A stretch of 64,000 bases of DNA from Streptomyces sp. RPT161 (GTDB lineage: Bacteria; Actinomycetota; Actinomycetes; Streptomycetales; Streptomycetaceae): the NCBI RefSeq assembly GCF_027533845.1, contig NZ_JAPZVN010000030.1, forward strand, positions 1-64,000. The letters run 5' to 3'. Below, in pieces: positions 1-12,148 of the stretch. A model generated the notes under the pieces. That model made no database searches. It was not told the DNA's origin and saw only the letters and a list, made by a program, of their open reading frames with translations. Position numbers and translations under genes: made by a program. Numbering within the stretch: the stretch's first letter is position 1; each line of letters opens with the position of its first letter.

Positions 1-5850
<5,850 letters not shown>

Positions 5851-6076
5851 CAACGCGCTCCATTACCGTGACAGACAGAATCCAACGACCATTTCGCAGC
5901 CTGTCATGGAGCACAGCCCTTAAGTAACCCCTCCAAACCCCCTATTCACCCCTATCCGTTGGACCTGGGCACGCGCCTTGACGGGCTTTGGGGGACCCGA
6001 TGAGAATGCGCTGGGCAAGCAGGAAAAGTCAAGAATACCGACTGCATTTCGCGCAGTCCGAAAGGAGCGCGTAGCG
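5851..6076. promoter_or_regulatory. Divergent PKS/glycosyltransferase promoter region with ACCCCYTA-type repeats
   Basis: This 226-bp gap separates two divergent cluster genes and must hold both promoters. Between 5927 and 5954 the plus strand carries three related blocks, ACCCCT (5927), ACCCCCTA (5937) and ACCCCTA (5948), spaced 10-11 bp apart, about one helical turn. That spacing suits a regulator binding cooperatively on one face of the DNA. The same ACCCCTA word occurs as an inverted repeat upstream of the thioesterase gene at 16111-16125. I infer a cluster-specific activator site, with the nearby LAL protein as the obvious candidate. Confidence 0.5.
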
Positions 6077-7198
6077 ATGCGCGTGTTGTTCGTCTCGTAT
6101 CCGGCCATCGGCCATGTTTTCCCCACGGTTCCGCTGCAGTGGGCGCTGCGGGCCGCCGGTCATGAGGTGCTGGTGGCCACCGGAAGCTACGGGCTGGAAG
6201 TCGCCAACGCCGGGCTGCATGTGGCCGATGTGGCGCCGGGTCTGGAACTGGAAAGCTTCTTCCAGGGGACCGTTCCGGAGCTGCTGGAGCGGGTGCGCAG
6301 GCCGGAGGGCCCGGACCCGATGGCAGGTATCCAGCTGTTCGCGCACCTCAACGACCATCTGACGGACGGCATCGTCCGCACCGCCGAGGCGTTCCGCCCG
6401 GACCTGATCGTCTACGAGCAGATCTTCGTGTCCGGTCTGATCGCCGCCCAGAAGCTCGGAGTTCCCGCCGTCCAGCACAACTTCGGCTTCGCGCGCGGAG
6501 GTGACATCCGCGCGCTGACCGTCGCCCAACTCACCGAGACCATGCGGCGACACGGCGTGGACAGCGTGCCGGAGCAGGTGCGCACCATCGACATCGCGCC
6601 GCCGAGCATGGCCGAGCCCGAGCCGCTCGGCTGGTCGATGCGGCCCGTGCCGTACAACAGCGGTGCGGTGCTGCCGGACTGGGTGCTGGACAAGCCGGGG
6701 CGGCCGCGTATCGCCGTGACGCTGGGGACGGCATCGGTGCACGTCACCGGCCTTGGGCCGGTGCAGCGGCTGCTGGCCGCGGCACCCTCGGTGGACGCGG
6801 AGTTCGTGCTGGCGCTCGGCGAGGTGGACACCAGCGCGCTGGGTGAACTGCCGTCCAACGTACGGGCCGTGGGGTGGGTGCCGCTGACCGTGCTGATGCA
6901 GACCTGTGTCGGCGCCGTGCACCATGGCGGTGCGGGTACCACGCTGGCCGGGCTGAACGCCGGTGTCCCGCAGATCATCCTGCCGGACGGTGCGGACCGG
7001 TTCGTCAACGCCCAGGCGGTGCATGACCGGGGCGCCGGGATCAGCGCCACCGCCGAGGACCTCGACGTGGAGCTGCTGCGGCGGCTGGTGTCCGACGAGA
7101 AGCTGCGCACCGCGGCGGCCGAGGTACGGGAGGAGATCGCCACCATGCCTTCTCCGGCGGTGCTGGTGGAGCGCCTGGTCGAGCTGGCCGCGGGGTGA
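6077..7198 (+). CDS. Family 1 glycosyltransferase (macrolide/macrolactam type)
   Basis: The protein (373 aa) belongs to the GT1/GT-B enzymes that transfer an NDP-activated, usually deoxy, sugar to a polyketide or other secondary metabolite aglycone in the cytoplasm. The N-terminus MRVLFVSYPAIGHVFPTVPL is the acceptor-domain start with the conserved GH. The C-terminal nucleotide-sugar half carries GWVPL followed by HHGGAGTTLAG (about residues 282-292), then GVPQIILP. The ATG at 6077 is chosen because AAAGGAG lies 9-10 bases upstream; the frame opens further upstream at 5978, which would give an atypical N-terminus. The gene is divergent from the PKS and is followed by a strong terminator. No deoxysugar biosynthesis gene is visible in the window, so the sugar genes would lie to the left or elsewhere. 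No activator partner of the DesVIII type is seen. Confidence 0.93.
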   Translation: MRVLFVSYPAIGHVFPTVPLQWALRAAGHEVLVATGSYGLEVANAGLHVADVAPGLELESFFQGTVPELLERVRRPEGPDPMAGIQLFAHLNDHLTDGIVRTAEAFRPDLIVYEQIFVSGLIAAQKLGVPAVQHNFGFARGGDIRALTVAQLTETMRRHGVDSVPEQVRTIDIAPPSMAEPEPLGWSMRPVPYNSGAVLPDWVLDKPGRPRIAVTLGTASVHVTGLGPVQRLLAAAPSVDAEFVLALGEVDTSALGELPSNVRAVGWVPLTVLMQTCVGAVHHGGAGTTLAGLNAGVPQIILPDGADRFVNAQAVHDRGAGISATAEDLDVELLRRLVSDEKLRTAAAEVREEIATMPSPAVLVERLVELAAG

Positions 7199-7233
7199 GC
7201 CGCGGGAGACAACAGAACACCGGCAACGCTTAG

Positions 7234-7267
7234 AAGTGGGGGGCGACGGTCAAGTCGCCCCCCACTT
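7234..7267. terminator. Bidirectional intrinsic terminator between convergent genes
   Basis: A perfect 14-bp stem (7234-7247 with 7254-7267, AAGTGGGGGGCGAC and its complement) encloses a 6-base loop. It lies between the glycosyltransferase and the convergent PH-domain gene, so it can stop transcription from both sides. Confidence 0.85.
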
Positions 7268-7300
7268 CCCGGGGGTTGGGACAGTTGGTCTGTGTGGGGC

Positions 7301-8863
7301 TCAGCGGTGCCTGCGGTCCCGCCGGTGGGTGGGCACCCGCTCCAGGAACGGGGCGAGCAGGTTCGGCACCGCCTCCTCGGCGAATGACAGCCCCTCGGCC
7401 ACGCTCACGTCGCGGACCTTGTAGCAGTGCTCACCGGCCGATGTGGTGGCGCCCAAGGTGAGCAGCCCCGAACGGCGTTGGAAGAACGAGCGGGAGATGT
7501 TCCAGCCGATGATGCCCTCCCGCTGCAGGGCCACCGTGCGGTGCGCGAAGGTGCCCGAGCGGGTCACCATGTACTGGCCGCGCATGCCGTGCCCGAGGGT
7601 GCGGTACGCGTCGTACGCCAGCGCCACCGTGACCGGCACCAGCACCACGGCGGTGGCCACGGCCGCGTAGAGCAGTGTGGTGGACAGCCACAGGCCGAGG
7701 GCCGCCAGCGGGATGGTGATCAGCGCGGTGACCGTCAGCGCACGGTTGATGCGGCGGCGCAGGGCGATGCGCGGGTGCGGCCTGAGGTCGGTCAGTGAGG
7801 TCAGCGACTCGGACTCGGACAGTACGTCGGCGGCGACGCGCAGCGCCTCGGCACGTGGCACCGGCGGCGTGAGCATCCGGCGCTTGCGGTTCTCGTCCCG
7901 GTCGCCCAGGCCGCTGGCCACCGCGTTGAGGCGGGCGCCACCGGCCCAGCGCAGGAACATCGTCTCGCCCAACTCCACACCGCGCAGCCGCCGTTCCTCG
8001 ATGGTGACGGAGCGGGTGACGAGCAGTCCGCGCAGTACCCGGAAGGTGCCGCCGTCCTCCCGCTCAAGCCGGTAGCCGTACCAGCCCTCGGTGAAGGTGG
8101 CGGTGGAGAAGATGGCACCGAGCACCACGACGATCAGCAGCGTGACCAGGATGCCGAACCACAGGGGTACGGATCCGTAGTGGGCCTCGATGGACTTGAC
8201 GAACCCGAGTTGCAGCGGGTCGATCTTCATCTCGTGGAGCGTGCGGTACGCGGTGCCGACCGCGGCCAGCACGCCGCCGACGCCCCAGATGGTCAGCGGC
8301 GCGTAGCGGATCCAGGACCAGTCCAGGTCGGCGATCGGGCCGTCGTCCTCGGACGCCGCGACCTGCGCGGCGTCCCTGCGGCTGAGCAGCCGTTGCCGCA
8401 GTTCGGCGGCCTGGGCCTTGCTGACGCCGTCCAGGGTGAGCTTGCGGCCCGCGGAGTAGGTCTGTTCACCGGTGCCGATCCGCAGCGAGGTGAGCCCGAA
8501 GACGCGGTGGACCGGGTTGGCGGTCAGGTCGACACTGCGGATGCGGTCCAGCCGTATCGCCCGGTGGCTGCGGAACAGCAGTCCGGAGCGCAGTTCCACG
8601 CGGTCCTCGGTGATGCGGTACCGGGTGGTCAAGTACCGCATCATGCCGATGCCGGTCACCACCAGGAAGGTGATGAGCAGCGAGCCCAGGGTGATCAGGG
8701 CCTGGAGGTTGAGATTGCCGCCGGTGGCCACCAGGGTGCCCGCCCAGGAGGCGAGCGGCGCGCACAGCAGGCTGGCGTGCACCAGGATCAGCCGGGCGTT
8801 GAGCCGTTCCCACCCGGGGGTCGCGGCGTCCGTGCGGGGCCGGGCGGGGGCGCCGGCGCTCAT
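7301..8863 (-). CDS. PH domain-containing membrane protein, YdbT-like (bPH_2/DUF304)
   Basis: This 520-aa protein resembles the long partner of the Bacillus YdbS/YdbT pair. It has paired membrane helices at the N-terminus (about residues 28-80), followed by a bacterial PH segment (RYRITEDRVELRSGLLFRSHRAIRLDRIRSVDL). More helix pairs and at least two further PH-like segments follow (RLEREDGGTFRVLRGLLVTRSVTIEERRLRGVEL and RGQYMVTRSGTFAHRTVALQREGIIGW). The repeated pattern 'restores a hydrophobic hairpin, then a TRYRI/RLxRI strand' is typical of bPH_2 proteins. Its ATG overlaps the stop of the 163-aa PH protein by 4 bp, so the two are translationally coupled. The molecular role is not established; in Bacillus the pair has been linked to envelope or antibiotic stress. 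A link to the PKS cluster is not evident. Confidence 0.88.
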   Translation of the reverse strand: MSAGAPARPRTDAATPGWERLNARLILVHASLLCAPLASWAGTLVATGGNLNLQALITLGSLLITFLVVTGIGMMRYLTTRYRITEDRVELRSGLLFRSHRAIRLDRIRSVDLTANPVHRVFGLTSLRIGTGEQTYSAGRKLTLDGVSKAQAAELRQRLLSRRDAAQVAASEDDGPIADLDWSWIRYAPLTIWGVGGVLAAVGTAYRTLHEMKIDPLQLGFVKSIEAHYGSVPLWFGILVTLLIVVVLGAIFSTATFTEGWYGYRLEREDGGTFRVLRGLLVTRSVTIEERRLRGVELGETMFLRWAGGARLNAVASGLGDRDENRKRRMLTPPVPRAEALRVAADVLSESESLTSLTDLRPHPRIALRRRINRALTVTALITIPLAALGLWLSTTLLYAAVATAVVLVPVTVALAYDAYRTLGHGMRGQYMVTRSGTFAHRTVALQREGIIGWNISRSFFQRRSGLLTLGATTSAGEHCYKVRDVSVAEGLSFAEEAVPNLLAPFLERVPTHRRDRRHR

Positions 8864-9351
8864 GTCGCGTCTCCGGGAGTGGCCTGGGTGTACTTGGTGA
8901 GGTGCTCCACCACATCGGCGGCGACCCGGTGGTCAAGTCCCTTGATCTTGACGGCGCCAGAGGCCGAGGCGGTGGTCACGGTGATCCCGGAGAGCCGGAA
9001 CATCTGCTGGAGCGGGCCGCGCAGCGTGTCCACCGTCTGGATCCGGGACAGCGGCACCACGCGCCACCGCTGCCACAGCCACCCGGACGCGGCGTACACC
9101 GCGTCGTTGGTGGTCTCCCAGCGGTGGACGCGGTAGCGCCAGGCGGGCATCACCAGCATGTAGGCGAGCCCGGGGACCAAGGTGATCGCCAGGCACCAGC
9201 CGAACCAGGTCCTGGCGGGCGGGATGAACAGGTAGAGCACCGCGAACACGATCGGCAGCGGCAGCGCGAAGATCGACGACTGCGTGGTCCACCAGGCGAC
9301 GGCGCGGCGCTCGACGCGGTTCCGAGGCGGACGGAGCCTCACATCATCCAT
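8860..9351 (-). CDS. Small PH domain-containing membrane protein, YdbS-like
   Basis: The protein is 163 aa and forms the short partner of the downstream YdbT-like protein. Two closely spaced hydrophobic helices (about residues 25-70, FALPLPIVFAVLYLFIPP and CLAITLVPGLAYMLVMPAW) precede a single bPH_2 domain with the typical VAASGWLWQRWRVVPLSRIQTVDTLRGPLQQMFRLSGI-like signature, here in the stretch YRVHRWETTNDAVYAASGW onwards. The stop codon overlaps the next start in an ATGA, so the two proteins are probably made in fixed ratio and may form a membrane complex. No recognised regulator site was seen upstream. Upstream purines are weak, so the exact start is less certain than the reading frame. 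Confidence 0.85.
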   Translation of the reverse strand: MDDVRLRPPRNRVERRAVAWWTTQSSIFALPLPIVFAVLYLFIPPARTWFGWCLAITLVPGLAYMLVMPAWRYRVHRWETTNDAVYAASGWLWQRWRVVPLSRIQTVDTLRGPLQQMFRLSGITVTTASASGAVKIKGLDHRVAADVVEHLTKYTQATPGDAT

Positions 9352-9431
9352 TGCGTTCCACTGCTTCCACTTGAGCTCCTACTAAGTTCCCTTGCGATGT
9401 CGGCCTGGTCCGCCCCCTGGTCCGGCTGGGG

Positions 9432-9450
9432 CCCCGGGGTGGCCCCGGGG
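9432..9450 (-). terminator. Putative terminator downstream of the 182-aa membrane protein gene
   Basis: CCCCGGGG (9432-9439) and CCCCGGGG (9443-9450) can pair around a TGG loop, about 30 bp after the stop codon of the gene that ends at 9481. There is no T-tract, which is common in high-GC actinobacteria. Confidence 0.5.
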
Positions 9451-9480
9451 ATGCGGTAACCGACGTGCAGCGCTGGGCAG

Positions 9481-10029
9481 TTAGGGGATGCGAACGGCTT
9501 CGGCCTGCGAGACGGCGGCGTTGCCCTGGGCCAGTAGCTTGCGGCGCCGGGTCAGCAGCACCGCGGTACGGGCCAGCACCATCGCCAGCGACATGAAGAC
9601 GAAGGCGTTCGCGTAGACGTCCTGCCCGCTGAGCTTGTAGTCGATGCTGAACTTGACGATTCCCTGGCTGAACCAGTGCTCGGTCCCGTAGGCGAACAGG
9701 ACGCGCGTGCTGGACAGCACGATCCACAGCAGAGCGTATCCGATGCCACCCCTGGTGTAGATCTGGCCGCTGGCCGAATCCCGTTCGGCGGGCAGCAGGG
9801 CTCCCGCGATCAGTCCGCAGATGGCACCCACGCCGATGCCGACGAGTTGCAGCGAGATGTCGTTGCCGCCGGTCGGCAGCGAGTGCACGAACAGTGCGAT
9901 GACGATGGCGACCGCGAGCAGTGACCGCGCCATCCGCATGTTGGTGACGCGCCGACGGCCGAGGTCGGTCGCCAGGATGATGGTGAGGATCGTCGCGCTG
10001 GCGATGAGCGCGGTCAGAAACGGGCTCAT
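9481..10029 (-). CDS. Uncharacterised multi-spanning membrane protein
   Basis: The protein is 182 aa with about five predicted membrane helices: residues 3-21 (FLTALIASATILTIILATD), about 35-53, 62-85, 98-115 and 138-155. It ends in a basic cytosolic tail with TRRRKLLAQ. I do not recognise the family with certainty; the helix layout and the ARTAVLL..RRR ending recall CcdC/DUF1453-like membrane proteins, but this is only a suggestion. The ATG at 10029 is chosen because GGAAGG lies about 12 bases upstream and the protein then begins directly with the first helix. An upstream extension to 10161 would add a polar stretch without a ribosome site. It is divergent from the histidine kinase gene across 155 bp containing a perfect palindrome, so it may be a target of that two-component system. 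Confidence 0.7.
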   Translation of the reverse strand: MSPFLTALIASATILTIILATDLGRRRVTNMRMARSLLAVAIVIALFVHSLPTGGNDISLQLVGIGVGAICGLIAGALLPAERDSASGQIYTRGGIGYALLWIVLSSTRVLFAYGTEHWFSQGIVKFSIDYKLSGQDVYANAFVFMSLAMVLARTAVLLTRRRKLLAQGNAAVSQAEAVRIP

Positions 10030-10132
10030 GTGACTACTGGCCTTCCCTGGTCTGGCGCCATTCCCTGCGCCACTGCACTCCACGCTATGGGCGCACCCCG
10101 TCCCAGCGGGACGACTGAACGGTTGGACCCGC

Positions 10133-10152
10133 TGTCCACCGACCGGTGGACA
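10133..10152. promoter_or_regulatory. Perfect palindrome in the divergent membrane protein/kinase promoter
   Basis: TGTCCACCG-AC-CGGTGGACA has 9-bp arms with a 2-bp centre. It lies 33 bp before the kinase start and about 100 bp before the divergent membrane protein start. It looks like an operator for a dimeric regulator, plausibly the response regulator encoded just downstream. Confidence 0.55.
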
Positions 10153-10184
10153 AGCGGACACCCAAGGGTGGTAGGACTTGTGCT

Positions 10185-11438
10185 GTGCGCACTCACACCC
10201 CGGTGAACTCCCAGGTGAACGCGGTGGAGCAGACCACGGACCAGGCCCCCGAGGCGGGGAACCGCTGGTTCGGCCTGTGGGACGGGTACTTCGCCATCAG
10301 CTACGCCGTCACCACCGTGCTGCTGTTCACCACCCACGGCGAACAGACGCGCCGCGCCATCGCCATCGGCGCGTTGACACTGGCGGTCCCGTGGTACGCG
10401 GCGCTGGGCCGCGGTCTGATGCTGCACAACACCGTCCACCGGACCGTCACCCGACGCAACATCGTGTTCGGGCTGGGCCTGTTCGTGCTGTTCGCGGTGG
10501 CCACCGCGTTCGACATCTCGGGGTCCTTCGCCCTGTTCGCCATCGTGCCGATGCTGATGATGGCGCTGCCCACCTCGTCGGCGATCGCGGTGGTGCTGCT
10601 GGCCAGCCTCATGCCGGTGACGGTCGTCTGGCTGACCGGCGGGGACATGGGCACCGTGCTGCCCATCTCGCTGCTCGGCATAGCGCTGTCCGTACTGCTG
10701 GGGCTGTGGATCACCCGGGTGGTGCGGCAGAGCAGGGAGCGCGCCGAGCTGATCGACGAGCTGCGGCGCAGCCGTGAGCAGTTGGCCCGGCTGTCCCACG
10801 AGGCCGGGATCTCCGCCGAGCGCGAGCGGTTGGCCCGGGAGATCCACGACACCCTGGCACAGGGCCTGACCAGCATCATCAGCCTGGTGCAGGCCGCCGA
10901 GTCGGAGGTGACCTACGCCCCGCAGCTGGCCCTCCAGCACCTGGGCCTGGCCGGGAGGGTGGCCAAGGACAGCCTGGCCGAGGCGCGTGACTTCGTCGCC
11001 GCGCTCACCCCTCCAGCGCTGCGGGAGAGCTCTCTGGTGCAGGCGGTACGGCGGCAGGCGGAGGGGTTGGAGGCGGAGACCGGCCTCGCGGTGCGCTGCT
11101 CCGTGCGGGGCACGGACCGGCCGCTGCCGATGGCGGTGAGCGTGGTCCTGCTGCGGTCGGTCCAGGAGGCCTTCGCGAACGTGCGCAAGCACGCCAGGCA
11201 GGCACGGAACGTGGACGTTCTCCTGGTGTTCGAGGAGGCCAGTGTCCGCCTGCTGGTGCGGGACGACGGCGCGGGCTTCCAGGACCAGCCGGTGGCCCGC
11301 GACGGCGGCGGGTTCGGGCTGCGCGGCATGCAGGCCAGGGCGCGCGAGATCAACGGGGTGGCGACCGTCAGCAGCCGCCCGGGACAGGGCACCACCATCG
11401 AGGTCTCGGTGCCCGCTGAGCCAACCAGCGAGGGATGA
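10185..11438 (+). CDS. Sensor histidine kinase, NarL/HisKA_3 type
   Basis: This membrane kinase (417 aa) should autophosphorylate on His and pass phosphate to the response regulator encoded 4 bp downstream. About four to six hydrophobic helices (about residues 30-185) form the sensor part. A short helical linker (RQSRERAELIDELRRSREQLARL) leads to the HisKA_3 dimerisation box ERERLAREIHDTLAQGL with phospho-acceptor His221. The HATPase domain shows an N-box-like VQEAFANVRKHA, VRDDGAGF and GFGLRGM. The GTG at 10185 is preferred because TAGGA sits 8 bases upstream and an upstream GTG at 10146 lies inside the palindrome 10133-10152. No extracellular sensor domain of note is present, which suggests sensing within the membrane. 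The ligand is unknown. Confidence 0.92.
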   Translation: MRTHTPVNSQVNAVEQTTDQAPEAGNRWFGLWDGYFAISYAVTTVLLFTTHGEQTRRAIAIGALTLAVPWYAALGRGLMLHNTVHRTVTRRNIVFGLGLFVLFAVATAFDISGSFALFAIVPMLMMALPTSSAIAVVLLASLMPVTVVWLTGGDMGTVLPISLLGIALSVLLGLWITRVVRQSRERAELIDELRRSREQLARLSHEAGISAERERLAREIHDTLAQGLTSIISLVQAAESEVTYAPQLALQHLGLAGRVAKDSLAEARDFVAALTPPALRESSLVQAVRRQAEGLEAETGLAVRCSVRGTDRPLPMAVSVVLLRSVQEAFANVRKHARQARNVDVLLVFEEASVRLLVRDDGAGFQDQPVARDGGGFGLRGMQARAREINGVATVSSRPGQGTTIEVSVPAEPTSEG

Positions 11439-11442
11439 GGAC

Positions 11443-12075
11443 GTGACGGACCACAACGCGATCAGGGTGCTGCTGGCCGACGACCACCCGGTGGTACGGG
11501 AGGGCCTGTGCGCCATGCTGGAGTCCGCCGAAGGCGTCACCGTCGTCGGGCAGGCCGGATCCGGTGAGGAGGCGGTGACCCTCGCGGGCCGTCTGACGCC
11601 CGACATCGTGCTGCTCGACCTACGCATGGGCGGGATGGACGGGGTGGACGCCACCGGGCACATCCTGCGCGCCTCACCGCGCAGCAAGGTCGTCATCGTC
11701 ACCACGTACGAGAGCGACGCCGACATCCTGCGGGCCGTGGAGGCGGGCGCGGCCGGATATCTGCTCAAGGGCAGCTCCCGGATGGAGCTGATCAACGCGG
11801 TACAGGCGGCGGCGCGCGGTGAGACGGTGCTGACGCCGTCGCTGGCGACCAAGCTGTTCCGGGCGCGGGCGGTGGACACCCCGCCGCTGTCCGACCGTGA
11901 GATCGAGGTGCTGCGGTTGGTCAGCCAGGGCCTGACCAACGCGGAGATCGGCAGGAAGCTGTTCATCGGCGAGGCGACGGTGAAGACGCATCTGCTGCGC
12001 GCGTACCGCAAGTTGGACGTCTCGGACCGCACGGCCGCCGTCATCACCGCACTGGAGCGGGGCCTGCTGTCCTGA
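11443..12075 (+). CDS. Response regulator, NarL/LuxR type
   Basis: This 210-aa DNA-binding regulator is the partner of the kinase encoded immediately upstream. The receiver domain (about residues 6-125) has acidic residues ADDHP at its start, phospho-acceptor Asp59 in IVLLDLRMGG, the conserved Thr in VIVTTYESD and Lys in YLLKGS. A GerE/LuxR helix-turn-helix follows (about 145-205): LSDREIEVLRLVSQGLTNAE, then EATVKTHLLRAYRKL. The GTG at 11443 follows the kinase TGA by 4 bp, with GAGGGATGAGG as ribosome site, so the genes are cotranscribed. Target genes are unknown; the palindrome at 10133-10152 is a candidate site for autoregulation. Confidence 0.94.
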   Translation: MTDHNAIRVLLADDHPVVREGLCAMLESAEGVTVVGQAGSGEEAVTLAGRLTPDIVLLDLRMGGMDGVDATGHILRASPRSKVVIVTTYESDADILRAVEAGAAGYLLKGSSRMELINAVQAAARGETVLTPSLATKLFRARAVDTPPLSDREIEVLRLVSQGLTNAEIGRKLFIGEATVKTHLLRAYRKLDVSDRTAAVITALERGLLS

Positions 12076-12116
12076 CCGCCGTGGTGCGTGCTCGCCATCG
12101 CGTCGGAAAGGGGCCT

Positions 12117-12140
12117 GGGGTGGGGGCGAGCCCCCACCCC
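12117..12140. terminator. Bidirectional terminator between response regulator and LAL gene
   Basis: GGGGTGGGGG (12117-12126) pairs perfectly with CCCCCACCCC (12131-12140) around a CGAG tetraloop, between two convergent genes. Confidence 0.8.
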
Positions 12141-12148
12141 CCGAACCA

